A DNA stretch of 64,000 nucleotides from JAWVFM01 sp963771655 (GTDB lineage Bacteria; Actinomycetota; Thermoleophilia; Solirubrobacterales; 70-9). Below are positions 1 to 8,057 of this stretch, piece after piece. Under the pieces are notes generated by a model. The model searched no databases. It saw only the letters and a program-made list of their open reading frames with translations, and was not told where the DNA came from. A program made the position numbers and the translations under genes. Numbering within the stretch: the stretch's first letter is position 1; every line of letters starts with the position of its first letter. The stretch lies in NCBI GenBank assembly GCA_963771655.1, contig CAVYUG010000004.1:124001-188000 (forward strand), in the 5' to 3' direction.

Positions 1-1
1 C

Positions 2-716
2 ATCCCGGCCGGTACCCGCAATCACCTCGCCCTCGACCTCGGCGTCGACCGAGACGACGTCGTGGGCGGCCTCGACGCCTTCGTCGACGGCGGCGAGCGC
101 GTCGTCGACCTTGCGGAGGTAAACGGCCGCGTCTTCGTCAACAACGTCTCGCTCGGCCTCTACGCACAGGCGGTGCAGCGCTCCAGCTATCGCGACGCCA
201 AGCTCCGCACGCTCGTCGACACGGCGTCCGACGTCCTCGGCCCCGATGCGGAGGGGAGCGATCTGCGCTGGCGCGGGCCGGACGGCCAAACACGCCGCTC
301 GCGGGCCGCGATCCTGGTGTCCAACAACCGCTATCGCCTTCGCCACGCGATCGGCTCGGGCACGCGGCCGCGCATGGACGAGGGCGTCCTCGGGATCGCC
401 GCGCTCGCGATACGGGTGATGGCGAGGGCCCGCGACCGCGTACTCAGTTGCGCCAGTGGACAGCGCCGACGTTCGAGGTCGAGGCGGACGGCCCGGTCGC
501 TGCCGGCATCGACGGAGAGGCCGCGAAGCTGGACCCGCCGTTGCGCTTTGGCGTCCGCCGCGGCGTCCTGCGCGTCCGGATCGCGAGCCACCACCCGGAG
601 CCTCACCGTCGGCCGGCGCGCCCGACGGCCCCCTGGAGGCCGTGCGCTCGCTCGCCCGGATCGCGGTCGGCCGCGACGACTTCGCATCCGACCACCCCAA
701 TCGAGAGGAGAAGTGA
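2..716 (+). pseudogene. Diacylglycerol kinase-like lipid kinase, 5'-truncated by the window and frameshifted
   Basis: The reading frame open at the window edge starts with PAGTRNH, which fits the P-x-G-T-x-N motif of the diacylglycerol/lipid kinase (YegS/DgkB) catalytic domain, and continues through FVNNVSLGLYA and ILVSNNRY, also typical of the family. Near 430 the homology moves to another frame (LRQWTAPTFEVEADGPV, the usual C-terminal beta-sandwich segment). Near 600 it moves again to a third frame ending at 716 with TGA. Two indels are therefore needed to read the whole protein. Such enzymes phosphorylate diacylglycerol or related lipids at the membrane. The stop overlaps the next start as TGATG, suggesting an operon with the amphi-Trp gene. 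Whether the frameshifts are sequence errors or real decay cannot be told from here. Confidence 0.75.
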
Positions 717-937
717 TGGACGTCTTCGAGGTCAAGCAGAAGGAAACCCTGAACCGCAAGGAGGTCGCCACCCGGTTCCGGGAGCTCGCCGACGTCCTTG
801 GGGGCGACGACGAAGAGATCGAGTTCGAGCGCGGCGGCATGAGCTTCAAGGTCCATGTGCCCGACGAGGTCGAGCTGAAGGTGGAGTTCGAGGTCGAGTC
901 CGACGAGCGCGAGCTCGAGATCGAGCTGAAGTGGTGA
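716..937 (+). CDS. amphi-Trp domain protein
   Basis: A 73-residue acidic protein. It starts KQKETLNRKEVATRFRELAD, continues with an alternating hydrophobic/acidic strand segment, and ends ELEIELKW with the terminal Trp that gives the amphi-Trp family its name. The full family length is present. The function of the family is unknown; members are small, negatively charged proteins of bacteria and archaea. The start ATG overlaps the stop of the lipid kinase (TGATG) behind a GAGAGGAGAAG ribosome-binding site. The stop in turn overlaps the GTG of the DUF2252 gene, so the three genes are probably cotranscribed. It is intact, unlike both neighbours. Confidence 0.85.
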   Translation: MDVFEVKQKETLNRKEVATRFRELADVLGGDDEEIEFERGGMSFKVHVPDEVELKVEFEVESDERELEIELKW

Positions 938-2354
938 CGCTCGCCAAAGCCAAGCCAGTCAGCACTGCCTCGGCGGAGGAGCGCGCAGCCAGAGGCAAGA
1001 CGGCTCGCCAGAAGGTCCCGCGCGCCAGCCACGGAGAGTGGAAGGCGCCGGCGCGGCGGCAAGACCCGGTCAAGGTGCTCGAGGACCAGGCCAAGACACG
1101 CGTCCCCGAGCTGGTCCCGATCCGCTACGGGCGGATGCTCGCCTCGCCCTTTACCTTCTTCCGCGGCGCGGCGGCGATCATGGCGATGGACCTCGCCGAC
1201 ACTCCCCACGCCGGCATTCAGGTCCAGGCCTGCGGCGACGCGCACCTGTCGAACTTCGGCGTCTTCGCCGCCCCCGACCGGCGCCTCGTCATGGACGTCA
1301 ACGACTTCGACGAGACGCTCCCGGGGCCCTGGGAGTGGGACCTAAAGCGCCTCGCCGCGAGCTTCGCGATCGCCGGGCGCGATCGCGACTTCACCCCAAG
1401 CGAGACTCGTGACGCCGTCCTCAGAGCGGTCCGCTCATATCGCGAAGGGATGCGGGAGCTCGCGGCGATGGGAAACCTCGACGTCTGGTACGCGCGCCTC
1501 GACATCGACACCCTGCTCGCCGAGCTGGCCAAGGTCGTCGGCCCCGCGCGGCTGAAGGCGGCGCAGAAGAACGTCAAGAGGGCCGAGAAGAAGAACAGCA
1601 TGAAGGCGTTCGATCGCCTGGTCCACGAGGTCGACGGCGAGCCGCGGATCATCAGCGACCCGCCGCTTCTGGTTCCGGGCCGCGAGCTCGTCTCGGACGA
1701 ACAGCTCGAGGTGCTCGAGGAACGGATCCGTGAGCTCCTCGGCCGCTACCGCGAAAGCCTCAAGGGCGACCGCCGCCATCTCTTCGACAGCTACCAATTC
1801 GTCGATCTGGCCCGTAAGGTCGTCGGCGTCGGCAGCGTCGGGACCCGCGCCTGGGTGGTGCTGATGATGGGCCGCGACGGCCAGGACCCGTTTCCTGCTG
1901 CCCAAGGAGGCGGAGGCCTCGGTGCTCGAGCCCTACGTCGGCAAGAGCGAGTTCGGGAACCACGGCGAGCGAGTCGTCGAGGGCCAGTGGCTGATCCAGG
2001 CCGCGAGCGACATCCTCCTCGGTTGGCTTCCGGCGATCGGGATGGACGACAAGAAGCGCGACTTCTACGTGCGCCAGCTCTGGGACGGCAAGCGCTCGGT
2101 CGAGATCGAGACGCTGCCGCCGAAAGGGCTCGAGATCTACGCTCGGGTATGCGGGTGGACGCTGCGCGCGCCCACGCCCGGTCCGGCGACCGGATCGCGA
2201 TGGGCGCCTACCTGGGCAAGGGGGAGACCTTCGATCGAGCGATCGCCGACTTCTCCGAGGATGGCCAACCGAACAGGCTCGACTCGGCGCGCTGGCCGAT
2301 GCGGCAAGTGGGGGCGCATGGGGGCGCGCCGGACCTGGTCGGAGCCCTGGCTAG
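934..2354 (+). pseudogene. DUF2252 family protein, frameshifted
   Basis: About 470 residues can be pieced together from three frames. The first part is in one frame: LVPIRYGRMLASPFTFFRG, then GDAHLSNFGVFA and DVNDFDETLPGPWEWDLKRL, the hallmark GD.H..NFG and DFDE motifs of DUF2252, a family with a protein-kinase-like/APH fold. Near 1900 the homology moves one frame (EPYVGKSEFGNHGERVVEGQ, YVRQLWDGKRS), and near 2140 back again (IAMGAYLGKGETFDRAIADF). The tail is scrambled (EQARLGALADAASGG in the third frame) and probably ends at the TAG at 2352. GTG 934 overlaps the upstream TGA. Its stop shares the CTAG at 2351-2354 with the convergent DUF1269 gene. The motifs are well preserved apart from the indels, which favours recent or artefactual breakage. 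Confidence 0.8.
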
Positions 2355-2836
2355 GCGGCCGTGGCAGCCGCGGAACGCCGTGGAGGGCCTCCTGGGGCGG
2401 CGATCGCGGAGCTCGAGATCGATGCCCACGCGGGCGTGCCCCCGTAGTGGCGCAAGCCCTCGACCGCCGTCCCGGGCTTCACTCTCGTGACGATCAGGAA
2501 GCGGCGGGTGCCTGGCTGGCATGTTGCGGCCGTCCCTCGAGATCCCCTCGATGTGCCCCTCCGATGCGGCCCATGGTCGCGCCGAGGGCCACTCCGACGG
2601 CTCGCCGCGACCGGGACTAAGGTGAGGATCCCAAAGAGGAGGTTCCAGAACGTCCCCCGGTCGCCGGCGCCGCGGGGTGATGGGTGGTGGTGACCATGTA
2701 CCGGGCTTCGCTGTCCGGGTGATCACGGCAACCGCCTCGGGCTGGATCGCGAGTTCATCGGCGAGCCGGTAGACCTCCTCCGCGGCTTCGTGCCCCGTCG
2801 TCTCGTCGCCGTATCCGATTGCGATGAGGTGGCCAC
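2351..2836 (-). pseudogene. DUF1269 family membrane protein, frameshifted
   Basis: Read leftwards from GTG 2836, the protein should begin VATLIAIGYGDETTGHEAAE, but the CCC expected in Ala-Thr-Leu is only CC, so the frame is lost after four codons. The next frame gives EEVYRLADELAIQPEAVAVI. Later pieces, FLIVTRVKPGTAVEGLRHYGG and a frame-shifted EALHG, match the C-terminus of DUF1269 proteins. The glycine-rich membrane hairpin normally found in the middle lies in the damaged stretch 2540-2700. The length (about 160 codons) is normal for the family, whose function is unknown; genes of this kind are often near stress genes. A conserved motif (2872-2888) lies 35 nt upstream. At least three indels are needed. 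Confidence 0.6.
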
Positions 2837-2870
2837 CGATATCAACCTACGCTGCGAGGGACAGGGCGCC

Positions 2871-2890
2871 ATCATCCGATAGAGGTGATT
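2871..2890 (-). promoter_or_regulatory. Conserved 17-nt upstream motif, copy 1
   Basis: Plus-strand positions 2872-2888 read TCATCCGATAGAGGTGA. The gene-sense version (TCACCTC...GGATGA) is one of four similar sequences in the first 15 kb, and lies 35 nt before the GTG of the DUF1269 gene. The other copies are at 8004, 13839 and 14288. It also covers the last codons of the LuxR-type gene. Confidence 0.45.
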
Positions 2891-5157
2891 CGGCTGGCTA
2901 TCGCTCCATCGCCCGCGCGTGCCCATCGCTCAGCAGGCCCGCCTCGACGGCCCGCTCGACGGCCTCCCGGCGGGACGAGACCGAGCTTGCGGTAGACCGC
3001 CTGCGCCTGCGTCTTGACGGTGTTCGGGGAGACGTAGGCCTTCACTGCGATCTGCGGAAACGACAGGTGCGTGGGGAGGTACTGCAGGATCCGCAGCTCT
3101 GCGGGGGTCAGATCGCGGACGGCCATCGCCGTAACTGTCTGGAGCGCCCTTTCCGTTTGCTCGAGCCAGGTCTCCAGAATTGGTGCGTCCGGCAAGGAGA
3201 GCAACCGCCGGCGCGCGTCGTCCAGGAGCCGCCGGGCCAACGGCACCTCGTCCAGCTTGACGGCGGTGCGCGCGAGCACGATCCGCGCCTCCGCCTCGTA
3301 CCAGCTGCCGAACTCGTCGAGCGCCTCGAGCAGCCGAAGGCCCTCGCGCAGGTCGGCGGAGGCTCTCTCGATCTGCCCGTCGTGCGCTCGGACGAAGGCT
3401 GCCACCGAGAGGACGATCGCCATCGTCGGGTAGTCGCCGAGGCCCGATCGCTCCACCTGGGCGCTTGCTTGAGAGGAGAGCATTCGCGCCACGTGCCAGT
3501 CGTCCTCGTCGGCGGCGACCAGCGCCATGTGGGCGAGGCAGATCGTCTGCACGACGGGGGCACCGAAGACCGCGGCCCGTCGTGCCCCCTCCGCGAGGCT
3601 CTGGCGGGCGACTTCGGTTTCGCCGAGCAAGAGCGCCGCGACCCCGTCGGTCATGCAGCTCATGGCAAGCCATGGACTCTCCTCGGGAAGGAACTCCGCG
3701 CCCGCCGCGGACAGCTCGCGCATGCTCGCGAGGCCGTTACGCGCCAGGGTTGCGTCAAGGAGCGAGAGGCCGGCAAAGAGGCGCGGCTTCCTGCGTGTGT
3801 CACCCGAGCCCTCGAGCAACCCGCGTGTGACCCCGCTCCAATGCTCGGCGAGCCCCCCCTGGCCACGCGATAGGTAGCCGTGCGCCGCAGTGAGGCTGAG
3901 CGCGGGATCGGAGGCGATGCGGTCGGGGCCGAGGCGGTCGAGCCAGCGCCTTACGGTCGCGTAACGCCCGCGCGCCATGTACTCCGGAACGGCCTCCCAT
4001 AGGAGCTCCCCAGCGCGGCCGAACCACTCGGCCTCGATCGCGTGGTGGATCGCCTGCGTCGAATCGCCGTGGTCGGCCCACCACTCGGAGGCGCGGCGGT
4101 GAAGCTCGAGCTCGAGGTCAGGCTCGCTGCGGTGGAGCTCGGACCGCAGCATCCCTGAGAAGAGCGAGTGGAACCGGAACCATTCGTCGCGCCGATCGAG
4201 GGGAATCAGCAACATGTTCTGGGTCGACAGGTCGCGCAGGGTCGTGGTGGAGCCTCGGCGCTCGAGAAGGGCGTCGCATAGCTCGCCCGTGAATCGGTCG
4301 AGGATCGAGATTCGCCGGAGGAAGTCCACACGCCGCTTCGAGGCCGGCGCCAGGAACTCGTCACGTATGTAGTCGACGACGATCCGGTCGTCACCGGCGA
4401 ATTGCACGATGAGCGCGCCGGTGTCGGCTTCGTCTGCCAGGGCGAGGCCCGCCAGATAGAGGGCCGCCGGCCAACCCTCCGTTCGGCGCACGAGAACGTC
4501 AAGGTCGCCCGGCGTGAGTTCGAGTCCAAGGCGGCTTACGAGCGTCTCACACTCGCGCCGCGTCATCACCAGGTCGGTGCGCCGAAGCTCCATCAGGCGC
4601 CGATTCGCGCGCAGCCTCCCCAGCGGGAGGGAGGGCGCGGTCCTGGTACTGAGGGCGAGCTGAGATTCGGGAGGCAGGTTGTCCGCCAGCGACCTGATAA
4701 GCCGGACTGTCGGCGGCGACTCGATGTGCTCGAGCTCGTCGAGGACGAGCACCATCGGCACCTCGCGAGCTGCGAGCGCCCGTTCGAGGCGCGGCACAAC
4801 GGCGCCCTCGAGCTCGCCGCCTGCCAACGCCGACGAGAGCTCAGCCGCGACAGGCTCGATCGGATCGAGCGCCTCGAGTACGGCCGCCAGGAACCCGACC
4901 GGGTCGTTGTGCTCGTCCACGAGGGTCACTGACGCAAACGGACGGGGATCGGCAGCGGCCCATTGGGCGAGAAGAACCGACTTCCCGTAGCCGGTTGGCG
5001 CGTCAAGCAGGACGATGGGCGGGGTCGACTCCTCCAGGCGCCGCAGGAGCCGTGGCCGCTCGACGAACGTGCGAAGCGCGAGCGGATCGAGATCGACCCC
5101 GGCAACGCGCGGACCTCCGGAGCTGGCCGGTGGACGCGCGGCCACCGATGCGCTCAA
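2872..5157 (-). CDS. LuxR/MalT-type ATPase transcriptional regulator
   Basis: A 761-residue protein. The N-terminal P-loop NTPase carries a Walker A at residues ~51-60 (APTGYGKS) and a Walker B-like VLVLDEL. A long helical TPR-like middle follows, then a C-terminal LuxR-type helix-turn-helix (LTPAELRILQYL, SPNTVKTQAQAVYRKLG). This is the MalT/LAL architecture, in which ligand binding drives ATP-dependent oligomerisation and DNA binding. Just after YRKLG the open frame reads into a Gly/Arg-rich tail. A neighbouring frame gives the expected end (SSRREAVERAVEAGLL...) with a TAG at 2898-2900, so a single indel near 2985 probably altered the last ~30 residues. The target is unknown; the stress genes around it are plausible. 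It is transcribed alone, leftwards. Confidence 0.85.
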   Translation of the reverse strand: MSASVAARPPASSGGPRVAGVDLDPLALRTFVERPRLLRRLEESTPPIVLLDAPTGYGKSVLLAQWAAADPRPFASVTLVDEHNDPVGFLAAVLEALDPIEPVAAELSSALAGGELEGAVVPRLERALAAREVPMVLVLDELEHIESPPTVRLIRSLADNLPPESQLALSTRTAPSLPLGRLRANRRLMELRRTDLVMTRRECETLVSRLGLELTPGDLDVLVRRTEGWPAALYLAGLALADEADTGALIVQFAGDDRIVVDYIRDEFLAPASKRRVDFLRRISILDRFTGELCDALLERRGSTTTLRDLSTQNMLLIPLDRRDEWFRFHSLFSGMLRSELHRSEPDLELELHRRASEWWADHGDSTQAIHHAIEAEWFGRAGELLWEAVPEYMARGRYATVRRWLDRLGPDRIASDPALSLTAAHGYLSRGQGGLAEHWSGVTRGLLEGSGDTRRKPRLFAGLSLLDATLARNGLASMRELSAAGAEFLPEESPWLAMSCMTDGVAALLLGETEVARQSLAEGARRAAVFGAPVVQTICLAHMALVAADEDDWHVARMLSSQASAQVERSGLGDYPTMAIVLSVAAFVRAHDGQIERASADLREGLRLLEALDEFGSWYEAEARIVLARTAVKLDEVPLARRLLDDARRRLLSLPDAPILETWLEQTERALQTVTAMAVRDLTPAELRILQYLPTHLSFPQIAVKAYVSPNTVKTQAQAVYRKLGLVPPGGRRAGRRGGPAERWARAGDGAIASRITSIG

Positions 5158-5501
5158 CTCTTAGACCTCCTGTCCGTTCGTCGCGGGCGACAACGCGCTA
5201 CATCCCTTCGATTGATCACAACGCTGGAGCAACGTCGTTCTGCCGAGTGAACATCCGGATCGCTCGTCTCACAGCGAACGTGATGGTCGCAGTTCCGTGC
5301 GGGCACTCTCATCCGTAGAAGCCCGCAGCCACTCGCCGCACGGTACCTGGTTCAGTCGGCGGCAGGCTCGGGCAACCGGATGCTGATCAGATAGGCAACG
5401 TTGACGCCGACGATGATCAGCGGCGAGGCGCCGGCGCCCGTCTGGCAAGATCACGGCGAGCACGATTCCCGGCAGGGGCGGCCTACGCTGATGAGGCCCA
5501 C
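5158..5501. other. Intergenic region with a possible gene remnant
   Basis: This 344-nt gap lies between two divergent genes and should hold both promoters. On the minus strand, 5352-5430 reads ASPLIIVGVNVAYLISI followed by RLPEPAAD and a stop at 5352, resembling the last transmembrane helix and tail of a membrane protein. A second hydrophobic piece (PGIVLAVILPD) is in another frame just upstream. No start or complete gene can be assembled, so this may be the remnant of a deleted gene. I see no clear promoter or hairpin. Confidence 0.3.
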
Positions 5502-6230
5502 GTGATCAGTCACGCGCTCACCCCCGCGCGCCGGCCTTCCGCGACGGTGGACTGGGATCACTGGATCGCCTCCGGCTTCGCCATCGGCTCGATCTGCTTC
5601 TTCATTGGACCGTTCCCGGGCTTCGTGCGGCTCGTCGGCGAGGCCGCCGACGCCGCGGTGTTCTTCGCCGGCTCCATCTTCTTCACGACCGCCGCATTGC
5701 TGGAGGTGCGCGAGGGAACGCTGCGGCAGCGCCGCCGCTTCGTCGGGGCACCCTGGTGGAGCGCCGCCATCCAGTTCATCGGCACGCTCTTCTTCAACCT
5801 CAGCACCTTCCACGCGCTGCAGGACGGCCTGTCGGCGCAGGAGACGAACCGGCTCGTCTGGGCTCCGGACGTTCTCGGCTCCGTGTGCTTCCTCGTCTCG
5901 GGCGCGCTCGCCTACAGCGCGACGATCGGGCCGCACCTGCTTCCGGCGCGCTGGCGGCCGGTGGCGGAGGACCCGGCGTGGAGCATGGCGGCGGTCAACC
6001 TCGCCGGGTGCGTTCTCTTCGGTGTGGCGGCGATCGCGTCCTATGTGGTGCCCTCAACCGGGTCTGTGCTCGCGCTCGCCCCCGCGAACTGGGGCACGGC
6101 CCTGGGCGGCCTCTGCTTCCTCATCGGCGCCGTTCTTCTCTGGCGCCGGTCCTCGAACGTCCGCGTAGGGGCCCCGGACGGCCATGTTGGCCCCCCCGCA
6201 GCGGGCAGCGAGATCGATGGCGGCGGGTAG
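5502..6230 (+). CDS. Multi-pass membrane protein, YrhK-like
   Basis: A 242-residue protein with about six hydrophobic helices. They are of the repeating form GSICFFIG, AGSIFFTTAALLE, FIGTLFFNLSTF, LGSVCFLVSGALAY and GGLCFLIGAVLLW. The repeated G-S-x-x-F-F/L signature is what I associate with the YrhK-like domain; its biochemical function is not known. A GTG start (5502) is used. The last ~20 residues are hydrophilic and overlap the 3' end of the PfkB gene on the other strand by 177 nt, which is long for this genome. One of the two stops may have been lost through an indel. The family assignment is tentative; the membrane character is clear. Confidence 0.55.
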   Translation: MISHALTPARRPSATVDWDHWIASGFAIGSICFFIGPFPGFVRLVGEAADAAVFFAGSIFFTTAALLEVREGTLRQRRRFVGAPWWSAAIQFIGTLFFNLSTFHALQDGLSAQETNRLVWAPDVLGSVCFLVSGALAYSATIGPHLLPARWRPVAEDPAWSMAAVNLAGCVLFGVAAIASYVVPSTGSVLALAPANWGTALGGLCFLIGAVLLWRRSSNVRVGAPDGHVGPPAAGSEIDGGG

Positions 6231-6995
6231 GTCGAGGCCCGCCGCCAACCCGTAGGTCAGGCCCGCCGCAAACGAGTCGCCGGCGCCGTAGGAGTCGAGG
6301 ATCGGGCCATTGAGGGCGGCCGCCGTCCATTTGACCGGGGCGGCGGCGGCCACCGTGACCGAGCCGCCGGCGGCGCCCGCCGTGCGCACAACAGCGCGAG
6401 GTGGCGGATCGAGATCGCCGGCCCTATAAGTCTCGCCAGGGTCGCTCGCGCTCGAGACGAGCACGTCGACCTCGATGGCGGCGTCCGCGAGGGGCTCGAT
6501 GGCTCGGACCGAGGCGACCAGCTTCTTGGCCCGGCGCGCCGCTCGGGCCGCGGCGGCGTCTCCAGCGGTGAAGTAGACGCCGTCGGCGTTCGCGAGCTCC
6601 GCCCAGGGCAGCGGGTCGTCCCCGAACGGGCCCATGCGCTCTCCGATCACCGTGATCGTGCGCTCGCCCTGGGCATCGAGCTGGACGAACGCCCGTCGTT
6701 GGGGCTCGTCTCGCCAGGCGGCCTCGATGCGAACGCCCAGTGCCTCGAGGCCGCTCCGGGCCCGATGGCCCAGCTCGTCGTCGCCGATCGCCGTGATGAA
6801 GAGGCACTCGCCCGCCAGGCGGGCGAGCTGCACGGCGGCCACAGCGCCACCGCCCGCCGCTGCCTCCCAAGCGGGGTCCGCGTGCACGATCTCGCCGGGC
6901 TTCGGAACGTGGTCGACCTCCACGCATTCGGCCCACTCGACGTGGCCGACGACCGCGACCCGGACCGGGCCGCGCTCCCCTTCAGCCGCCGACAT
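6054..6995 (-). CDS. PfkB-family carbohydrate kinase
   Basis: About 313 residues from ATG 6995. The ribokinase fold is visible from the N-terminal VAVVGHVEW strand and the glycine-rich AAAGGGAVAAVQLARL (PfkB signature 1), and from DSYGAGDSFAAGLTYGLAAG near the C-terminus (signature 2, with the catalytic base Asp in GAGDS). Such enzymes phosphorylate a sugar or nucleoside with ATP; the substrate cannot be read from sequence. ATG 6995 overlaps the stop of the upstream aldose 1-epimerase gene by 14 nt, so the two form a translationally coupled sugar-processing pair. The normal family C-terminus would fall near NMAVRGPYADV. The remaining ~35 charged residues run antisense to the convergent membrane-protein gene and are suspicious. 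Confidence 0.8.
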   Translation of the reverse strand: MSAAEGERGPVRVAVVGHVEWAECVEVDHVPKPGEIVHADPAWEAAAGGGAVAAVQLARLAGECLFITAIGDDELGHRARSGLEALGVRIEAAWRDEPQRRAFVQLDAQGERTITVIGERMGPFGDDPLPWAELANADGVYFTAGDAAAARAARRAKKLVASVRAIEPLADAAIEVDVLVSSASDPGETYRAGDLDPPPRAVVRTAGAAGGSVTVAAAAPVKWTAAALNGPILDSYGAGDSFAAGLTYGLAAGLDLPAAIDLAARCGGANMAVRGPYADVRGPAPEKNGADEEAEAAQGRAPVRGGEREHRPG

Positions 6996-7947
6996 CGTCG
7001 ATGGCGATCGTGAAGGTCGCCTCGAATGTCTCACCCGGCTCCACGAGCGGCAGCGCGGGCCCTCCGGTGACGAGCGCGTTCGTCGGCGCCGTCATCGGCT
7101 CGAACGCGATCACGTCGTCGTCGGAGGGCGCGTAGACCTGGGCATATGGATAGCCGGAGTCGAACGAGACGTCGATCCGTCGGCCGCCGCCGGAGAGCGC
7201 GAAGGGCGCCGGACCCGGAGGCGCGAGGTAGGCGTCGTCGAAGGTGCGCGAGCCGAGCGGCCCAGTCTCCACGTCCACGGGTTGCAGCTCCCCGGTGGGG
7301 AGCATCGTTTCGTCGAGCCGCAGCCGCTCCCGCACCGGGATCTCTACCACCCAGTCGGAGCGCGCGACGCCGGGCAGCCGGAAATAAGGGTGATAGCCGA
7401 ACGCGATCGGCGCCGCGACATCGCCGGTGGCGCGGATCGTCGTCGTGACCTCGAGTGCGTTCCCGGCGAGGGCCGCTTCGAACCCGATCTCCTGCGGGAA
7501 CGGGAAGGCCGCGATGCGCGCTTGGTCGGCGGCGAAGTCGAAGCCGGCGGCGAGGACCGCCGTGTCGCCGTCGGACTCGTGCCGCTCCAGCCTCCATCCC
7601 TTTGCGGCGGCGAGCAGGCCGTGAATCGGAAGGCCGCTCGGATCGAGGCTGGGCCGCGCGGCCCCTGTTCCGAGGTTCACCTCGCGGCCCGCGACCTCGA
7701 AGCGCATTGCGCCGAGCCGGTTCGCCCAGGGGTGGAGGAGCGGGATCCCCATCGTCGAGCGTTTGGCGACGTAGGTCGCCAGGCCACCGCGCTGCCCGAG
7801 AAGCTCCTCGCCACGGTGGCGCAGGGAGCACCCCACCATGCCGGCGTCGGGCACGAACGCCACCTCGATGCTGCCGGCAGTCCCGTTCGAGATGGTCAGC
7901 GCGGCGAGCCCATCGACCGTTCGCTTTCCGACAGCTGCTTCTCCCAT
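6982..7947 (-). CDS. Aldose 1-epimerase (galactose mutarotase family)
   Basis: A 321-residue protein that interconverts alpha and beta anomers of aldoses. The family landmarks are in order: HPWANRLG near residue 73 (substrate-binding Asn/Arg), LPIHGLL near 107, AFGYHPYFRLPG near 182 (catalytic His), and VIAFEPMTAPTNAL near 277 (catalytic Glu). The length is normal and no signal peptide is present, so it is cytoplasmic. The downstream PfkB kinase starts inside its last codons, suggesting that the epimerised sugar is passed on to phosphorylation. The 110-nt region upstream is shared with the divergent NDH-2 gene and contains a hairpin at 7956-7973. Confidence 0.88.
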   Translation of the reverse strand: MGEAAVGKRTVDGLAALTISNGTAGSIEVAFVPDAGMVGCSLRHRGEELLGQRGGLATYVAKRSTMGIPLLHPWANRLGAMRFEVAGREVNLGTGAARPSLDPSGLPIHGLLAAAKGWRLERHESDGDTAVLAAGFDFAADQARIAAFPFPQEIGFEAALAGNALEVTTTIRATGDVAAPIAFGYHPYFRLPGVARSDWVVEIPVRERLRLDETMLPTGELQPVDVETGPLGSRTFDDAYLAPPGPAPFALSGGGRRIDVSFDSGYPYAQVYAPSDDDVIAFEPMTAPTNALVTGGPALPLVEPGETFEATFTIAIDDVGG

Positions 7948-7955
7948 CCGGGCTG

Positions 7956-7973
7956 AGCCTCGTGGGCGAGGCT
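7956..7973. promoter_or_regulatory. Hairpin between divergent epimerase and NDH-2 genes
   Basis: AGCCTCG-TGGG-CGAGGCT forms a perfect 7-bp stem with a 4-nt loop. It sits 9 nt upstream of the epimerase start, in the shared promoter region. There is no T-tract, so an operator or 5'-leader structure is more likely than a terminator. Confidence 0.35.
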
Positions 7974-8003
7974 ATCGGGTGCCGCCACTGTCGGCGGCCG
8001 ACA

Positions 8004-8020
8004 TCACCCCGTTGGGATGA
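8004..8020 (+). promoter_or_regulatory. Conserved 17-nt upstream motif, copy 2
   Basis: TCACCCCGTTGGGATGA lies 37 nt before the ATG of the NDH-2 gene. It is a near-palindrome (TCAcCCC-GTT-GGGaTGA) and matches, in the same orientation relative to its gene, the motifs in front of the DUF1269 gene and both zwf copies. Confidence 0.5.
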
Positions 8021-8057
8021 TTTGTGAGTGGGCGCGGCGTGCAATGCTCGCTGCGAG

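Noticed and set aside
2640..2660. AGAACGTCCCCC as another hairpin-element arm
   Set aside because: No matching second arm or loop core follows; it is part of the DUF1269 gene.
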